Below are positions 1 through 8,516 of a stretch of 64,000 bases of DNA, one piece after another (position 1 is the stretch's first letter; each line of letters begins with the position of its first letter). The DNA is from Egicoccus sp. AB-alg2. Lineage in GTDB: Bacteria > Actinomycetota > Nitriliruptoria > Nitriliruptorales > Nitriliruptoraceae. The position numbers and the translations under genes were made by a program. The notes under the pieces were generated by a model. The model was given only the letters and a program-made list of their open reading frames with translations, did not search any database and was not told the DNA's origin. The stretch is from contig NZ_JBGUAX010000004.1 of assembly GCF_041821065.1 (NCBI RefSeq), positions 372,001 through 436,000 of the forward strand. Reading direction: 5' to 3'.

Positions 1-2
1 GG

Positions 3-854
3 CCGGCCGCGCTGGCCGACGCGCTGGCGCAGCGCGCGTACCTCGCGGACCGCGGCCTGGTCACCGCCCTCCACCTCGCCCACCGGCTGGGGCGACCGGT
101 GCTGCTCGAGGGCGACGCCGGTGTCGGCAAGACGGAGGCCGCCAAGGCGATGGCGGACGTGTTGGGGGCGCGGCTGGTGCGCCTGCAGTGCTACGAGGGC
201 ATCGACCGCGCCCAGGCCCTCTACGCCTGGGACCATCCCCGCCAGCTGCTGCACCTGCGCACGCTGGAGGCCTCGGGGGAGCGGCCCGACCAGCACGAGA
301 GCGAGCTGTACACGCGCCGGTTCCTGCTGCCACGGCCGCTGCTGGAGGCGCTGGAGCTGGGGGACCGGGCGGTTCTGCTCGTCGACGAGATCGACCGCGC
401 CGACGACGAGTTCGAGGCGTTCCTGCTGGAGCTGCTCAGCGACTTCCAGGTGACGATCCCGGAGCTCGGCACGATCCGCGCCGAGCAGCCGCCGACGGTG
501 GTGCTGACCTCCAACCGGACCCGCGAGCTGTCGGAGGCGCTGCGCCGCCGCTGCCTGTACCACTGGATCGACCACCCCGACCAGGCGCGGGAGGCGGCGA
601 TCGTGCGGGTGCGGGTGCCCGAGGTCCCCGATGGACTGGCCGAGCGCGTCGCCGGCGTCGTCGCGCAGCTGCGGACCCTCGACCTGCACAAGCCGCCCGG
701 GGTGGCGGAGACGGTGGACTGGGCCCGGGTGGTGACCGACCTGGGCGGGCGCCTGGACATCGAGGTGGCCGCCGACACGCTGGGCGTGGTCGTCAAGGAC
801 CGCGACGACCTCGACACGGTGCGCGCGCACCTCGACCGCGTCCTCGAGGCCTGA
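3..854 (+). CDS. coxD: MoxR/CoxD-type AAA+ ATPase, 5' end outside window
   Basis: AAA+ ATPase of the MoxR superfamily, of the kind paired with CoxE in the maturation of molybdenum-containing CO dehydrogenases; these ATPases act as chaperones with a VWA partner. The frame is open from the first bases, so the N-terminus lies outside; an internal GTG at 99 is not needed as a start. Visible: Walker A GDAGVGKTE, Walker B LLVDEIDRAD, sensor 1 in VVLTSNRTRELSEALRRRC followed by the arginine-finger region. The stop is two bases before the CoxE-like start, so the two genes are co-transcribed. The CO dehydrogenase link is an inference from the pair; the cox structural genes are not in view. Confidence 0.85.
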   Translation, partial: PAALADALAQRAYLADRGLVTALHLAHRLGRPVLLEGDAGVGKTEAAKAMADVLGARLVRLQCYEGIDRAQALYAWDHPRQLLHLRTLEASGERPDQHESELYTRRFLLPRPLLEALELGDRAVLLVDEIDRADDEFEAFLLELLSDFQVTIPELGTIRAEQPPTVVLTSNRTRELSEALRRRCLYHWIDHPDQAREAAIVRVRVPEVPDGLAERVAGVVAQLRTLDLHKPPGVAETVDWARVVTDLGGRLDIEVAADTLGVVVKDRDDLDTVRAHLDRVLEA

Positions 855-856
855 CC

Positions 857-2023
857 GTGCCGGCCGGTCCGGTGTCGCCACCGCCGCCCCGTGGGGGCGA
901 GGCGCCTGCGCCGGGCGACGGTGCCGCGCACGTCGCCGCGCTGGCCGCCGGCCTGCGCCGGGCGGGGGTCAACGTCGGTACGGGCCAGGTCACCGCCTGC
1001 GCGGCGGCGCTGGCCGAGGTCGATCCGAAGGACGTTGCCGCGCGCTACTGGACCGGCCGCGTGTGCCTGTGCTCGGAGCCTGCCCATCTGCCCGTCTACG
1101 ACCGGGTCTTCGCCGCGGTGCTGTCCGGCGGGCAGCCCGAGCCGCCGACGGCGCCGGTACCGGCCCCGGCTGGTGGCGTCGACGCCGGCTCCGACCGGCC
1201 CGGTGGTGCCGACCCCGGCGGCGGGGACGAGGTGCATGCCGGCGGTCTCGCCATGGCCCACGAGCGACTGCGTCATCGCCGCTTCGACCGGCTCGACCAG
1301 GACGAGCGCGCCGAGGTCGACCGGCTGGTGGACGCCCTGCGGCTGCGGACGCCGGCCCGCCGGACCCGGCGGCGCATGCCGGGGCCCGGTGGCGACCTGG
1401 ACCTGGCGCGCACGCTCGACCGCGCGATGCGCTTCGAGGGCGAGGTGCTGCAGTTCGACCGCCTGACCCGGCGGCCGCGGCCCCGGCCGCTGGTGGTCGT
1501 GCTGGACGTGTCGGGGTCGATGGCCGCGTTCGCGCGTCCGCTGCTGCGCTTCGCCGTGGCGGCCGCCTCCGACACCGCCCGTCCGCGACGCCGTGTGGAG
1601 GTGTTCGCGTTCGGGACCCGGCTGACGCGGCTCACGGACGCGCTCGCGGTGCGCGATCCCGACGCCGCGCTGGCCGACGCCGCCGCCCGGGTCGTGGACT
1701 GGGACGGCGGCACGCGCATCGCGGCCAGCCTCGAGCAGCTGGTGCGCGTGTGGGGCCGGCGCGGGCTGCTGCGCGGGGCGGTCGTGCTGCTGTGCTCGGA
1801 CGGGCTGGAGCGGGGCGACGGGGCGCGCCTGGGAGCGACCGTGGCCCGGCTGCGACGCAGCGTGCACCGGCTGGTCTGGGTCAACCCGCTGGCGGGCGAC
1901 CCGCGCTACGCGCCGACGCAGCGCGGCATGGCGGCGGCGCTGCCACACGTCGACGTCTTCGTCCCGGGCCACGACCTGGCCAGCCTGGAGGACCTCGTCG
2001 ACGTGCTCGCCGGCCTGCGCTGA
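857..2023 (+). CDS. coxE: CoxE-like VWA domain protein
   Basis: Protein of 388 aa with a C-terminal von Willebrand A domain whose metal-ion site reads VVVLDVSGSM (DxSxS) at about residues 214-223. A later stretch, VWVNPLAGDPRYAPTQRG, is typical of CoxE proteins. The start chosen is GTG two bases after the upstream stop; the open frame extends much further upstream only because of high GC. The N-terminal third holds the helical region with YWTGRVCLC common in this family, and a Pro/Gly-rich linker follows. It is expected to act with the preceding AAA+ ATPase as a two-part metal-insertion chaperone for a molybdo-hydroxylase. Substrate enzyme not visible here. Confidence 0.85.
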   Translation: MPAGPVSPPPPRGGEAPAPGDGAAHVAALAAGLRRAGVNVGTGQVTACAAALAEVDPKDVAARYWTGRVCLCSEPAHLPVYDRVFAAVLSGGQPEPPTAPVPAPAGGVDAGSDRPGGADPGGGDEVHAGGLAMAHERLRHRRFDRLDQDERAEVDRLVDALRLRTPARRTRRRMPGPGGDLDLARTLDRAMRFEGEVLQFDRLTRRPRPRPLVVVLDVSGSMAAFARPLLRFAVAAASDTARPRRRVEVFAFGTRLTRLTDALAVRDPDAALADAAARVVDWDGGTRIAASLEQLVRVWGRRGLLRGAVVLLCSDGLERGDGARLGATVARLRRSVHRLVWVNPLAGDPRYAPTQRGMAAALPHVDVFVPGHDLASLEDLVDVLAGLR

Positions 2024-2042
2024 GCCGCGCCGGCCGTCGCGG

Positions 2043-2822
2043 TCACTCGATCTGGGCGATGTCGCGGAGTCGCTGCGCCAGTGCCGTGTCGCCGTCGATC
2101 GCCAGGGCCGCCGCGTCGGCCCGGCCCCACAGCCACCGGTCCAGGTCCCAGGCCGGCCCGGTCACGGTCACCTCGGCGGCGGGGATGTCGGCCACCACGG
2201 CCACGGTGTCCTCGTCGTAGGCGACGCCGGAGTACGGCGAGGTGCCGGCGAACCGCCCGAAGCGCAGCGACCAGGCGTCGCCCGTGTCGTCGGCGACCAG
2301 CCGGGCGGAGCGGCCGTCGGCGCTGAACGCGCCCCAGTCCGGCACACCGTCCAGGAACACGCGGACGAGTTCGTCGACGCCGTCGGCTGCCAGGGCCGGG
2401 GTGACGTCGGCGACCTGCGCGCCGGCGACGAGTTCCGCGTCCACCCGGTGGATCAGCGCCTCGTGGGCCTGCCGGCGAGCGACCCAGCCGACGGACTGTC
2501 CCTCGTCGGCCCACGACCAGCACCACTCGTCGGGGTCGCGGCGTCGCAGCGCGTGCAGCAGCGCCAGCGTCTGCTCCTCGAGCAACTGCGGCAGCAGCGC
2601 GGCGTCGCCGGGCCGTGCGAGGTCGGGCACGTGGTCGGGATCCTCGACGCCGCCGGCGATGCGCGCCCAGAAGTACTGCACCTCGGCGACGTGCCACAAC
2701 AGGTCGGCGGCCCGCCAGGTGGGACACGAGGGCACCTCGGCCGCGGCCGGTGCCGTCACGGCGACGCGCACGAGCTGGGCGGTCTCGACGGCGATGACGT
2801 CGAGGTACTGGTCGTGGTCCAT
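2043..2822 (-). CDS. Mycothiol-dependent maleylpyruvate isomerase family protein
   Basis: 259 aa with an N-terminal MDMPI/DinB-like helical domain (CPTWRAADLLWHVAEVQYFW, with the His that contributes to the metal site in this fold) and a C-terminal MDMPI_C domain. Family members bind a divalent metal and use mycothiol, a thiol restricted to actinobacteria; most are of unknown substrate. Convergent with the CoxE-like gene, 19 bases apart. A -10 box TATCGT lies six bases before the ATG, so the mRNA is probably leaderless. No specific reaction can be assigned. Confidence 0.8.
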   Translation of the reverse strand: MDHDQYLDVIAVETAQLVRVAVTAPAAAEVPSCPTWRAADLLWHVAEVQYFWARIAGGVEDPDHVPDLARPGDAALLPQLLEEQTLALLHALRRRDPDEWCWSWADEGQSVGWVARRQAHEALIHRVDAELVAGAQVADVTPALAADGVDELVRVFLDGVPDWGAFSADGRSARLVADDTGDAWSLRFGRFAGTSPYSGVAYDEDTVAVVADIPAAEVTVTGPAWDLDRWLWGRADAAALAIDGDTALAQRLRDIAQIE

Positions 2823-2828
2823 GGCGAC

Positions 2829-2834
2829 ACGATA
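2829..2834 (-). promoter_or_regulatory. -10 box of a leaderless promoter
   Basis: TATCGT on the minus strand followed by six bases and the ATG of the maleylpyruvate isomerase family gene. There is no Shine-Dalgarno sequence before that start. Spacing fits transcription starting at or next to the A of ATG. Confidence 0.5.
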
Positions 2835-2872
2835 GGCGCGCTGGCACGTCCGGACCGCCCCCCGCTCGGCCG

Positions 2873-3802
2873 TCAGCCGGCGTTCGCCCAGACGGGGTCC
2901 AGCGCCAGCAGTTCCTCGGCGATCAGGCGGTGCCCGTCGTTGCTCGGGTGCAGGCCGTCGACGGAGATCAAGCCGGCGTCGACGGGTTCGTCCAGGCCGT
3001 CGGGTCCGTGGAAGGCGGTGAACACCTGCGCGACCGGGACGTCGCGCTGGGCGGCGGCGTCGGCGATCGTCGCATTGACCGCGTCCAGCGACGGGCGCAG
3101 CCGGTCGAGGTCGTCACCGAAGCGCCCGTCGTGGGGGAACGGCTGGTACAGATCCAGGGTCAGCACGCCAGTCGGGTCGCCGCCGCGCAGGTCCACCACC
3201 TCGTCGAGGATGTGGTCCCAGCGCTGGGCGAACTCGTCCGCCGCGTCGCGCAGGCACTGCAGGTCGTCGTCCCCGCCACAGTTGCCGCTGAAGTAGACCG
3301 GCAGTTGTCTCAGCAGGTCGTTGCCGCCGATGTCGAGCGTCACGAGGTCGGCTTCGGCGACCGCCGCACGCACCCCGTCGTCGTCGCGCAGGGAGTCGAG
3401 GAGGTCCTGGCTGGTCCAGCCGTCGACGGCGAAATTCGTCACGGCCACGTCCGCGCCGGTTCGGTCGCCGAGCGCCTCGGCGAACTCCTCGACGTAGGAC
3501 GTGGCCGCGCCGGCGCCCGTCGCGAGCGAGTCCCCGAGTGCCACGTAATCCACGACGTCGTTCCCGGCGACAGCGTCGGTCACGTCGCGATCGTCGCCCT
3601 CGACGTCGGCCTGGTCACCGCTCGGCTCGTCGACGTCGATGGTGGTGTCGGCCGGATCGGCCTCGGGCGGGTCCTCCGCCGGTCCGCGATCGCAGGACGA
3701 CAGCACCAGCGCGCCGAGAAGGAGCAGCAGGAGCAGGTGCGGTGCGGGCGGCAGCCGGCGGCGGCCGGGCGCCTGCCGGCGTCGGTTCGCAGCGCGGGTC
3801 AA
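2873..3802 (-). CDS. SGNH/GDSL-family esterase lipoprotein
   Basis: Secreted lipid-anchored hydrolase of 309 aa. A lipoprotein signal ends in the lipobox LVLSSC, followed by an acidic linker. The SGNH blocks are all visible: GDS in YVALGDSLATG, block II Gly in NFAVDGW, block III GGND, and block V DGLHPSNDGH with the catalytic Asp-His pair. The TTG start overlaps the stop of the upstream DUF1028 gene (TTGA), with GGAGG further upstream; the longer open frame has no better start. Likely acts outside the membrane on an ester or acyl substrate, not identifiable from sequence. Confidence 0.75.
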   Translation of the reverse strand: MTRAANRRRQAPGRRRLPPAPHLLLLLLLGALVLSSCDRGPAEDPPEADPADTTIDVDEPSGDQADVEGDDRDVTDAVAGNDVVDYVALGDSLATGAGAATSYVEEFAEALGDRTGADVAVTNFAVDGWTSQDLLDSLRDDDGVRAAVAEADLVTLDIGGNDLLRQLPVYFSGNCGGDDDLQCLRDAADEFAQRWDHILDEVVDLRGGDPTGVLTLDLYQPFPHDGRFGDDLDRLRPSLDAVNATIADAAAQRDVPVAQVFTAFHGPDGLDEPVDAGLISVDGLHPSNDGHRLIAEELLALDPVWANAG

Positions 3803-4527
3803 CTGGCCGTGCCCGCCTCCAGCAGGGACCGCGTCATGGGGCCCATCTGGTCGTTGCGGGTCGGCAGCCGCTTCAGCGTGGGCAGCAGGTCCTCCTCGAA
3901 GACGTCGACCAGCCGCGCCAGTTCCTTCACCGGGTCGCGGGCGTCGTCGATGCGCACGTCCCACAGCGGGTAGTCCTCCGTGTCGACGACCAGGATCGTC
4001 GCGGACCGCGCACCGTCGCGGTCGGCGCCGGTCTCCTCGCCGGCCTGCAGGGCCGCCAGCAGGCGACGGGCGACGCCCAGGTCCGCAGGCGCGTCGAGGT
4101 AGGCCTGCCGGGTCGCCTCCAGCGTCTCCGGACCGACGAGTCGGTTGCCCTGGACCGTCATGCCCCGGCCGAGCAGGTGACCCGACCAGTCGGGACAGGC
4201 GGGCCCGGTCCAGGCGGCGACGCCGCCCACCGCGTCCACGACACCGACCTGCCGCGCGTCACGACCCGGGTCGCCGGCGACGAGTCGCTCCAGCACCTCC
4301 TCGGCACCCAGGCCCTCGTCGAGCAGGGAGAGCCCGTCCAGGCCCAGGTAGGGGTTGATGGCGGCCTGTGTCGCGACCGCTCCGGCCCGCCGGCGGGCAT
4401 GGGACACGAGCTTGCCGACGGCCGGTTCGGCGGTCACGGCGCCGACGCCGAGCCGGCCGCTCACCGGGTCGTGAACGGTCAGGGAGAAGGTCACGGTCGG
4501 GCTTTCGTCGCGGGGGAGGCCGGTCAC
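3799..4527 (-). CDS. DUF1028 family protein (Ntn-hydrolase-like)
   Basis: 242 aa. The N-terminal TVTFSLTVHDPVSGRLGVGAVTAEPAVG matches the DUF1028 signature (FS-x-D, G-x-A-V-x-S/T), and NPYLGLDGLSLLDEGL with the DARQVGVVDAVGGVAAWTG stretch completes the core. The fold resembles Ntn hydrolases; biochemical roles are poorly defined. Overlaps the downstream SGNH lipoprotein by four bases (TTGA), so the two are translationally coupled. The 117-base stretch upstream holds no recognisable gene. Confidence 0.8.
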   Translation of the reverse strand: MTGLPRDESPTVTFSLTVHDPVSGRLGVGAVTAEPAVGKLVSHARRRAGAVATQAAINPYLGLDGLSLLDEGLGAEEVLERLVAGDPGRDARQVGVVDAVGGVAAWTGPACPDWSGHLLGRGMTVQGNRLVGPETLEATRQAYLDAPADLGVARRLLAALQAGEETGADRDGARSATILVVDTEDYPLWDVRIDDARDPVKELARLVDVFEEDLLPTLKRLPTRNDQMGPMTRSLLEAGTAS

Positions 4528-4644
4528 ACCAGGGTTCGAGACCCACGGACCGGACGCCCCGTCCGTGCCGGGACGTTCGGACAGCCGCGCATGTCGGCCC
4601 CGTCCGGATGGGCGGAAGGGACGCCGCCGTCCTTCAAGCCGGCT

Positions 4645-6135
4645 TCAGGCGCCGTAGCGCTGGTGCCGACGCGCGAGCCGGTCCGGCTGCCCGTCGAGGT
4701 CGGCGAGCGTGGCCGCAAGCTCCGCCCGCAGCGCGGTCGCGGCGGTGTGGGCGTCGAACGTGGTCGGACCCGGCACGACACGGTCGCAGATGCGCAGCCG
4801 CCGCAGCTCCGACGCGGTCGGCTTCAGCAGCGGTGCGACCTCCTCGGCCCGGGTGGGGTCGCGGTGCAGGATCGAGGCGGCACCCTCCGGGGCGATCACC
4901 TCGAAGACCGCGTCGTCCTGCATCAGCAGCCGGTCGCACGCGCCGATCGCGAGCGCGCCGCCGGAGCCGCCCTCGCCGGTCACGACGGCGACGGTCGGTG
5001 CGGGCACGGACAGGACCGCGACGAACGTCTCCGCGATGGCGGCGGCGAGCCCGGCCCGGTCGGAATCGGGGGACGGATCGGCGCCCGGCGTGTCGACGAA
5101 GGTGACCAGCGGCAGGTCCCAGCGGCGGGCCAGCTCCGCGGCGCGGCGCAGCTTGCGGAAGCCCGCGGCGGTCGGCTGGCCGGGCCGGCGCCCGGGCGCG
5201 TCGGCGACACCTCGGCGGTCGAAGCCCAGGACCATCACGCGACGCTGGCCCAGACGGGCGACGGCCGCGACGACGGCGGGGTCGTCCTCGCCGGCGCGGT
5301 CACCACGCACCTCGAGGTGGTCGTCGAAGACTTCGGCCAGTAGGTCGCGTGCGGACGGCCGGTCGGGCCGGCGTGCGGCGCGGACGGCCTGCCAGGCGTC
5401 GTGCTCGACGACCGGCTCCTCGACGTGGTCGGCGGCCGGCAGCGGTCCGTGGCGCCGGGCCGGGTGCAGCAACTGCACCCAGTCGGCCAGCAGGATCGGC
5501 GCGTCGCCGTCCACGGCGACCTGGTCGACCAGGCCGGCGCGCAGGGCCGCCTCGGCGGTGTGGCTGTCCTCGCCGACCGGCTCGCCGGTGAAGGCCTCCA
5601 CGACCCTGGGCCCCGCGAAACCGACGGTCGCGCCCTCGTCGGCGACCACGACGTCCGCGAGCGCGCCGTAGGAGGCGTGCACGCCGCCCGTGGTGGGGTG
5701 CGTGAAGTGGGCGAGCACCGGCAGCCCGGCGTCGCGCAGCCGTCGGACACCCTCCGCCGCCCGCGCCATCTGCACGAGCGAGACCATGCCCTCCTGCATC
5801 CGCGCGCCACCGGAGGCGGTGACGGCCAGGAACGGCAGGCGCCGCTCGAGGGCGACCGCCATCGCTTGCGCCACGCGGTCGCCGTGCACCTGCCCCATGG
5901 AGCCGCCCAGGAACGTGAAGTCGCCGAGCGCGACGACGACGTCCTCGCCGCCGAGCGTGGCCAGCCCCACGGCCACCGACTCGTCGCGGTCCGCGAGGTC
6001 GGCGAGCTTGTCCGCGTAGCCGGGGAAGCCCAGCGGGTCGGGGCGGCCGGTGGTGGCTGCCGTCGCGACCGGCAGGGGACGCAGGTCCTCGCGCCGGAGC
6101 CGGCCCGGCGAGGTGAGGCGGGTCATGGTGCTCAT
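4645..6135 (-). CDS. Fused acyl-CoA carboxylase carboxyltransferase (AccD-AccA)
   Basis: 496 aa. The N-terminal half is AccD-like (LGGSMGQVHGDRVAQA, oxyanion motif ASGGARMQEG, HPTTGGV); the C-terminal half is AccA-like (GFRKLRRAAELA, FVDTPGA, GEGGSGGALAIG). Such fusions transfer CO2 from carboxybiotin to an acyl-CoA. The Cys4 zinc ribbon of E. coli AccD is absent. No biotin carboxylase or BCCP gene is nearby, so partners must be encoded elsewhere. The ATG overlaps the stop of the FCD regulator (ATGA), with GAGGAGGAGGA eight bases upstream. The regulator gene comes first in the operon, which suggests control by an acyl-CoA or carboxylate effector. Confidence 0.88.
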   Translation of the reverse strand: MSTMTRLTSPGRLRREDLRPLPVATAATTGRPDPLGFPGYADKLADLADRDESVAVGLATLGGEDVVVALGDFTFLGGSMGQVHGDRVAQAMAVALERRLPFLAVTASGGARMQEGMVSLVQMARAAEGVRRLRDAGLPVLAHFTHPTTGGVHASYGALADVVVADEGATVGFAGPRVVEAFTGEPVGEDSHTAEAALRAGLVDQVAVDGDAPILLADWVQLLHPARRHGPLPAADHVEEPVVEHDAWQAVRAARRPDRPSARDLLAEVFDDHLEVRGDRAGEDDPAVVAAVARLGQRRVMVLGFDRRGVADAPGRRPGQPTAAGFRKLRRAAELARRWDLPLVTFVDTPGADPSPDSDRAGLAAAIAETFVAVLSVPAPTVAVVTGEGGSGGALAIGACDRLLMQDDAVFEVIAPEGAASILHRDPTRAEEVAPLLKPTASELRRLRICDRVVPGPTTFDAHTAATALRAELAATLADLDGQPDRLARRHQRYGA

Positions 6136-6890
6136 CGTGCGTCCTCCTCCTCGGCCGTGCCGGCTTCGGGGTAGATCTCGAACAGTCGCAGGTCGGCGAC
6201 GTGGTCGAGGTGGGCGCGCATCGCGTCGGCGGCCGCGGCGGCGTCCCCGGCGGTGATGGCGTCGGCGATCGCCTCGTGGTCGGCCAGCGAGCGCGGCGGG
6301 CGTCCCTGCTGGGACAACGACTCGCCGCGGGTCTCCGCCACCGACTCGCGGAGCCGGTCCATGAGGTCGGCCAGGATCGGGTTGTGCGCCGCCCGCGTCA
6401 CGGCCTCGTGGAAGGCGCCATCGCCTTCCAGGCCGATCTCGCCGGCCTCGACCTGCCGGCGCATCAGGGCGAGCCCGTCCTCGATCGCCCGCAGGTCGTC
6501 CGGGGTCCGGCGCTCGGCGGCCAGCGCGGCGATGGGGATCTCCAGCGCCCGGCGGGCCTCGAGCACGGCCGGCAGGCGGTTGCGGCGGTCGACGACCTTC
6601 GCGAGCGGCCCCGACGAGGGGTCCAGCTCGCGCAGGAACGTCCCGCCGCCGTGACGCACCTCGACGATGCCCTGGGTCTGCAGGGCGACGATGGCCTGGC
6701 GCACCGTCGTGCGCGACACGCCGAGGCGGCGGGCGAGCTCCCGCTCGCCGGGCAGGCGGTCGCCGACCCGCAGGTCGGACTGCACGACGTGGGAGAGCAG
6801 CCGTTCGGCGATCGCCTCGTAGAGCGGCGCGCGGGCGAGCGGGCGCAGGGCCGGCGCGCTGTCGGCGACGGGGGCGGCGCCGTCGGCCAT
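6132..6890 (-). CDS. GntR-family transcription regulator, FCD subfamily (FadR-like)
   Basis: 252 aa. Winged helix at about residues 18-85 (LPGERELARRLGVSRTTVRQAIVALQTQGIVEVRHGGGTF split across helix-turn-helix and wing) and an FCD all-helical ligand domain with the metal-binding pattern D...H...H (GDGAFHEAVTRAAHNP, then HEAIADAI and MRAHLDHV). Start ATG with GGGAGGA eight bases upstream. First gene of an operon with the carboxyltransferase. A perfect inverted repeat of the type bound by this family lies 60 bases upstream, between this gene and the divergent enoyl-CoA hydratase, so it probably autoregulates and controls both directions. Confidence 0.88.
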   Translation of the reverse strand: MADGAAPVADSAPALRPLARAPLYEAIAERLLSHVVQSDLRVGDRLPGERELARRLGVSRTTVRQAIVALQTQGIVEVRHGGGTFLRELDPSSGPLAKVVDRRNRLPAVLEARRALEIPIAALAAERRTPDDLRAIEDGLALMRRQVEAGEIGLEGDGAFHEAVTRAAHNPILADLMDRLRESVAETRGESLSQQGRPPRSLADHEAIADAITAGDAAAAADAMRAHLDHVADLRLFEIYPEAGTAEEEDAR

Positions 6891-6949
6891 CCTCGTGCTC
6901 CTCCCGGGCGGTCGTCGTGACGGGGTGGAAGTTGACGTCGGTGTCAAAG

Positions 6950-6968
6950 TGGTCCACTGACTGGACCA
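6950..6968. promoter_or_regulatory. Probable operator of the FCD regulator
   Basis: TGGTCCActgacTGGACCA, a perfect inverted repeat of 7-bp arms around 5 bp. FadR/FCD proteins commonly bind TGGT-rich inverted repeats of this size. It lies in the divergent region between the regulator/carboxyltransferase operon and the enoyl-CoA hydratase gene. Confidence 0.65.
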
Positions 6969-7030
6969 GTATGCCATTGGAACGATCGGCGCGCCACCGT
7001 CCCGCTGGCCGGCCGCCCGCGCGGCGTGGC

Positions 7031-7036
7031 TAGGCT
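7031..7036 (+). promoter_or_regulatory. -10 box of the enoyl-CoA hydratase gene
   Basis: TAGGCT, the commonest -10 form in this window, 31 bases before the GTG start. No good -35 hexamer is seen; the inverted repeat at 6950-6968 is about 62 bases further upstream. Confidence 0.4.
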
Positions 7037-7067
7037 CGCGCCCGACGCCACCGGGAGGCACGCACAC

Positions 7068-7850
7068 GTGGGAGAGTTCGTCCGTCTCGAGGTCGACACG
7101 GAGCGCCGTGTCGGCACGATCCGACTGGACCGGCCGCCGATGAACGCCATCTCCAACCAGGTGTGGCTGGAGATCGGCGAGTGCGCCCAGGAGGCCGCCG
7201 ACCACCCGGACGTCGGCGCCGTCGTGGTCTGGGGCGGGCCCAAGGTCTTCGCGGCCGGGGCGGACATCAAGCAGTTCCCGGAGATCGACTACCAGGCCAT
7301 GAAGGCCGGCGGGGCGGTGCTGCAGCGGGCGATGGACACCCTGGCGCGGGTGCCGCTGGTCACCATCGCGGTGGTCAACGGCTACGCCCTGGGTGGCGGC
7401 TGCGAGGTGGCGCTGGCGTGCGACTTCCGGTTCGCGGCCGACAACGCCAAGCTGGGTCAGCCGGAGGTGCTGCTCGGCCTGATCCCGGGGGCCGGCGGCA
7501 CTCAGCGGCTCCCACGGCTCGTCGGGTTGTCCCGCGCCAAGGAGCTGCTGTTCTCCGGCCGCATGGTCGACATGGTGGAGGCGCAGCAGATCGGCCTGGT
7601 CGACGAGGTCCACCCGGCCGACGAGGTGTACGACCGTGCGGTCGAGGCGGCGGCCCGCTATGCGGCCGGCCCGTTCGCGTTGCGCCTGATCAAGCAGGCC
7701 GTCGAGGACGGCACCGAGCTCCCCATCGACCAGGCCCTGCGTCTCGAGCAGTCGCTGTTCGCGGAGGCGTTCGGGACCGACGACGCCCGCACCGGCATCG
7801 CCTCGTTCATCGAGAACGGCCCCGGCAAGGCGAAGTTCACCGGCCGCTGA
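7068..7850 (+). CDS. Enoyl-CoA hydratase/isomerase (crotonase family)
   Basis: 260 aa. Crotonase signatures are complete: oxyanion-hole loops AAGADIKQF and GYALGGGCEVALACDFRFAA, and the second catalytic Glu in GQPEVLLGLIPGAGGTQRL. Both acid residues equivalent to Glu144 and Glu164 of rat mitochondrial hydratase are present, so it should hydrate trans-2-enoyl-CoA. GTG start with GGGAGG nine bases upstream was preferred over an upstream ATG that lacks a ribosome site. Divergent from the FCD regulator/carboxyltransferase operon, which suggests a shared acyl-CoA degradation or carboxylation pathway. Confidence 0.9.
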   Translation: MGEFVRLEVDTERRVGTIRLDRPPMNAISNQVWLEIGECAQEAADHPDVGAVVVWGGPKVFAAGADIKQFPEIDYQAMKAGGAVLQRAMDTLARVPLVTIAVVNGYALGGGCEVALACDFRFAADNAKLGQPEVLLGLIPGAGGTQRLPRLVGLSRAKELLFSGRMVDMVEAQQIGLVDEVHPADEVYDRAVEAAARYAAGPFALRLIKQAVEDGTELPIDQALRLEQSLFAEAFGTDDARTGIASFIENGPGKAKFTGR

Positions 7851-7853
7851 CTC

Positions 7854-7869
7854 CGCCGACCGGTCGGCG
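7854..7869. terminator. Possible bidirectional terminator hairpin
   Basis: CGCCGACCGGTCGGCG is a 16-bp perfect palindrome (6-bp stem, 4-base loop when folded) between the convergent enoyl-CoA hydratase and lutC genes. There is no U-run, as is usual in high-GC actinobacteria. Confidence 0.4.
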
Positions 7870-7892
7870 CGACGGGGGTGACCGGCATTGGG

Positions 7893-8516
7893 TCAGTGGT
7901 CGACGACGATGACGTCCAGGACGCGGGGGCCGTGGACGCCCTCGACCCGGTCGAGTTCGATGTCCGAGGTGGCAGACGGGCCGCTGATCATCGTCAGGGG
8001 CCGGACGGGATCCAGGCGTGCCAGCCCCTCCGGCACCGTCTGTACGACCTGGTCGGCCCGCACGACGCAGACGTGGTGGTCGGGCACCAGCGTGATCGCG
8101 CGACGACCCTGGTCGGGCCGTCCGTCGAGCACGACCGTGCCCGTCTCCGCGATCCCGACCGCCGCGGCCGTGACGACCGTGTCGAAGCCGTCGAGGTCGG
8201 CCGGCGTCAGTGCGCCGGCGTCGGCCACCACCTCGACGTCGCCGGACACCGGCACCAGCCAGCCGTCGTCCAACCCTTCGGGCACCACGATCCGTCGGGC
8301 GTCGCCCAGCGCGGCGGCGATGGTCGCGGCCAGGTCGTCGGCGTCGCAACGGTGCACCCGGGCGCGATAGTCGTCGACACGTTCGAGGAACAGAGCCACG
8401 GTGGCGTCCGCGTCGAGGTCGCCGTGCTGCCGGTAGTCGCGCGGCACCTCGGGGACCTGCGGGGCGTCGCCGACGGCGGCGCGTACGCGCCCGAGCACGA
8501 CGTCACGGGCGCTCAT
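7893..8516 (-). CDS. lutC: LutC/LUD-domain lactate utilization protein
   Basis: 207 aa LUD-domain protein (RIVVPEGLDDGWLVPV; VGIAETGTVVLDG; SGPSATSDIELDRVEGVHGP at the C-terminus, typical of YkgG/LutC). LutC is the third part of the cytoplasmic LutABC L-lactate oxidase that feeds electrons to the quinone pool. Its ATG overlaps the stop of lutB (ATGA), making it the last gene of a tightly coupled three-gene operon. Confidence 0.9.
   Translation of the reverse strand: MSARDVVLGRVRAAVGDAPQVPEVPRDYRQHGDLDADATVALFLERVDDYRARVHRCDADDLAATIAAALGDARRIVVPEGLDDGWLVPVSGDVEVVADAGALTPADLDGFDTVVTAAAVGIAETGTVVLDGRPDQGRRAITLVPDHHVCVVRADQVVQTVPEGLARLDPVRPLTMISGPSATSDIELDRVEGVHGPRVLDVIVVDH

Noticed and set aside
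4530-4570. tRNA-like T-loop sequence AGGGTTCGAGACCCA
   Set aside because: Only three stem pairs form, and no acceptor, D or anticodon arm can be folded around it.
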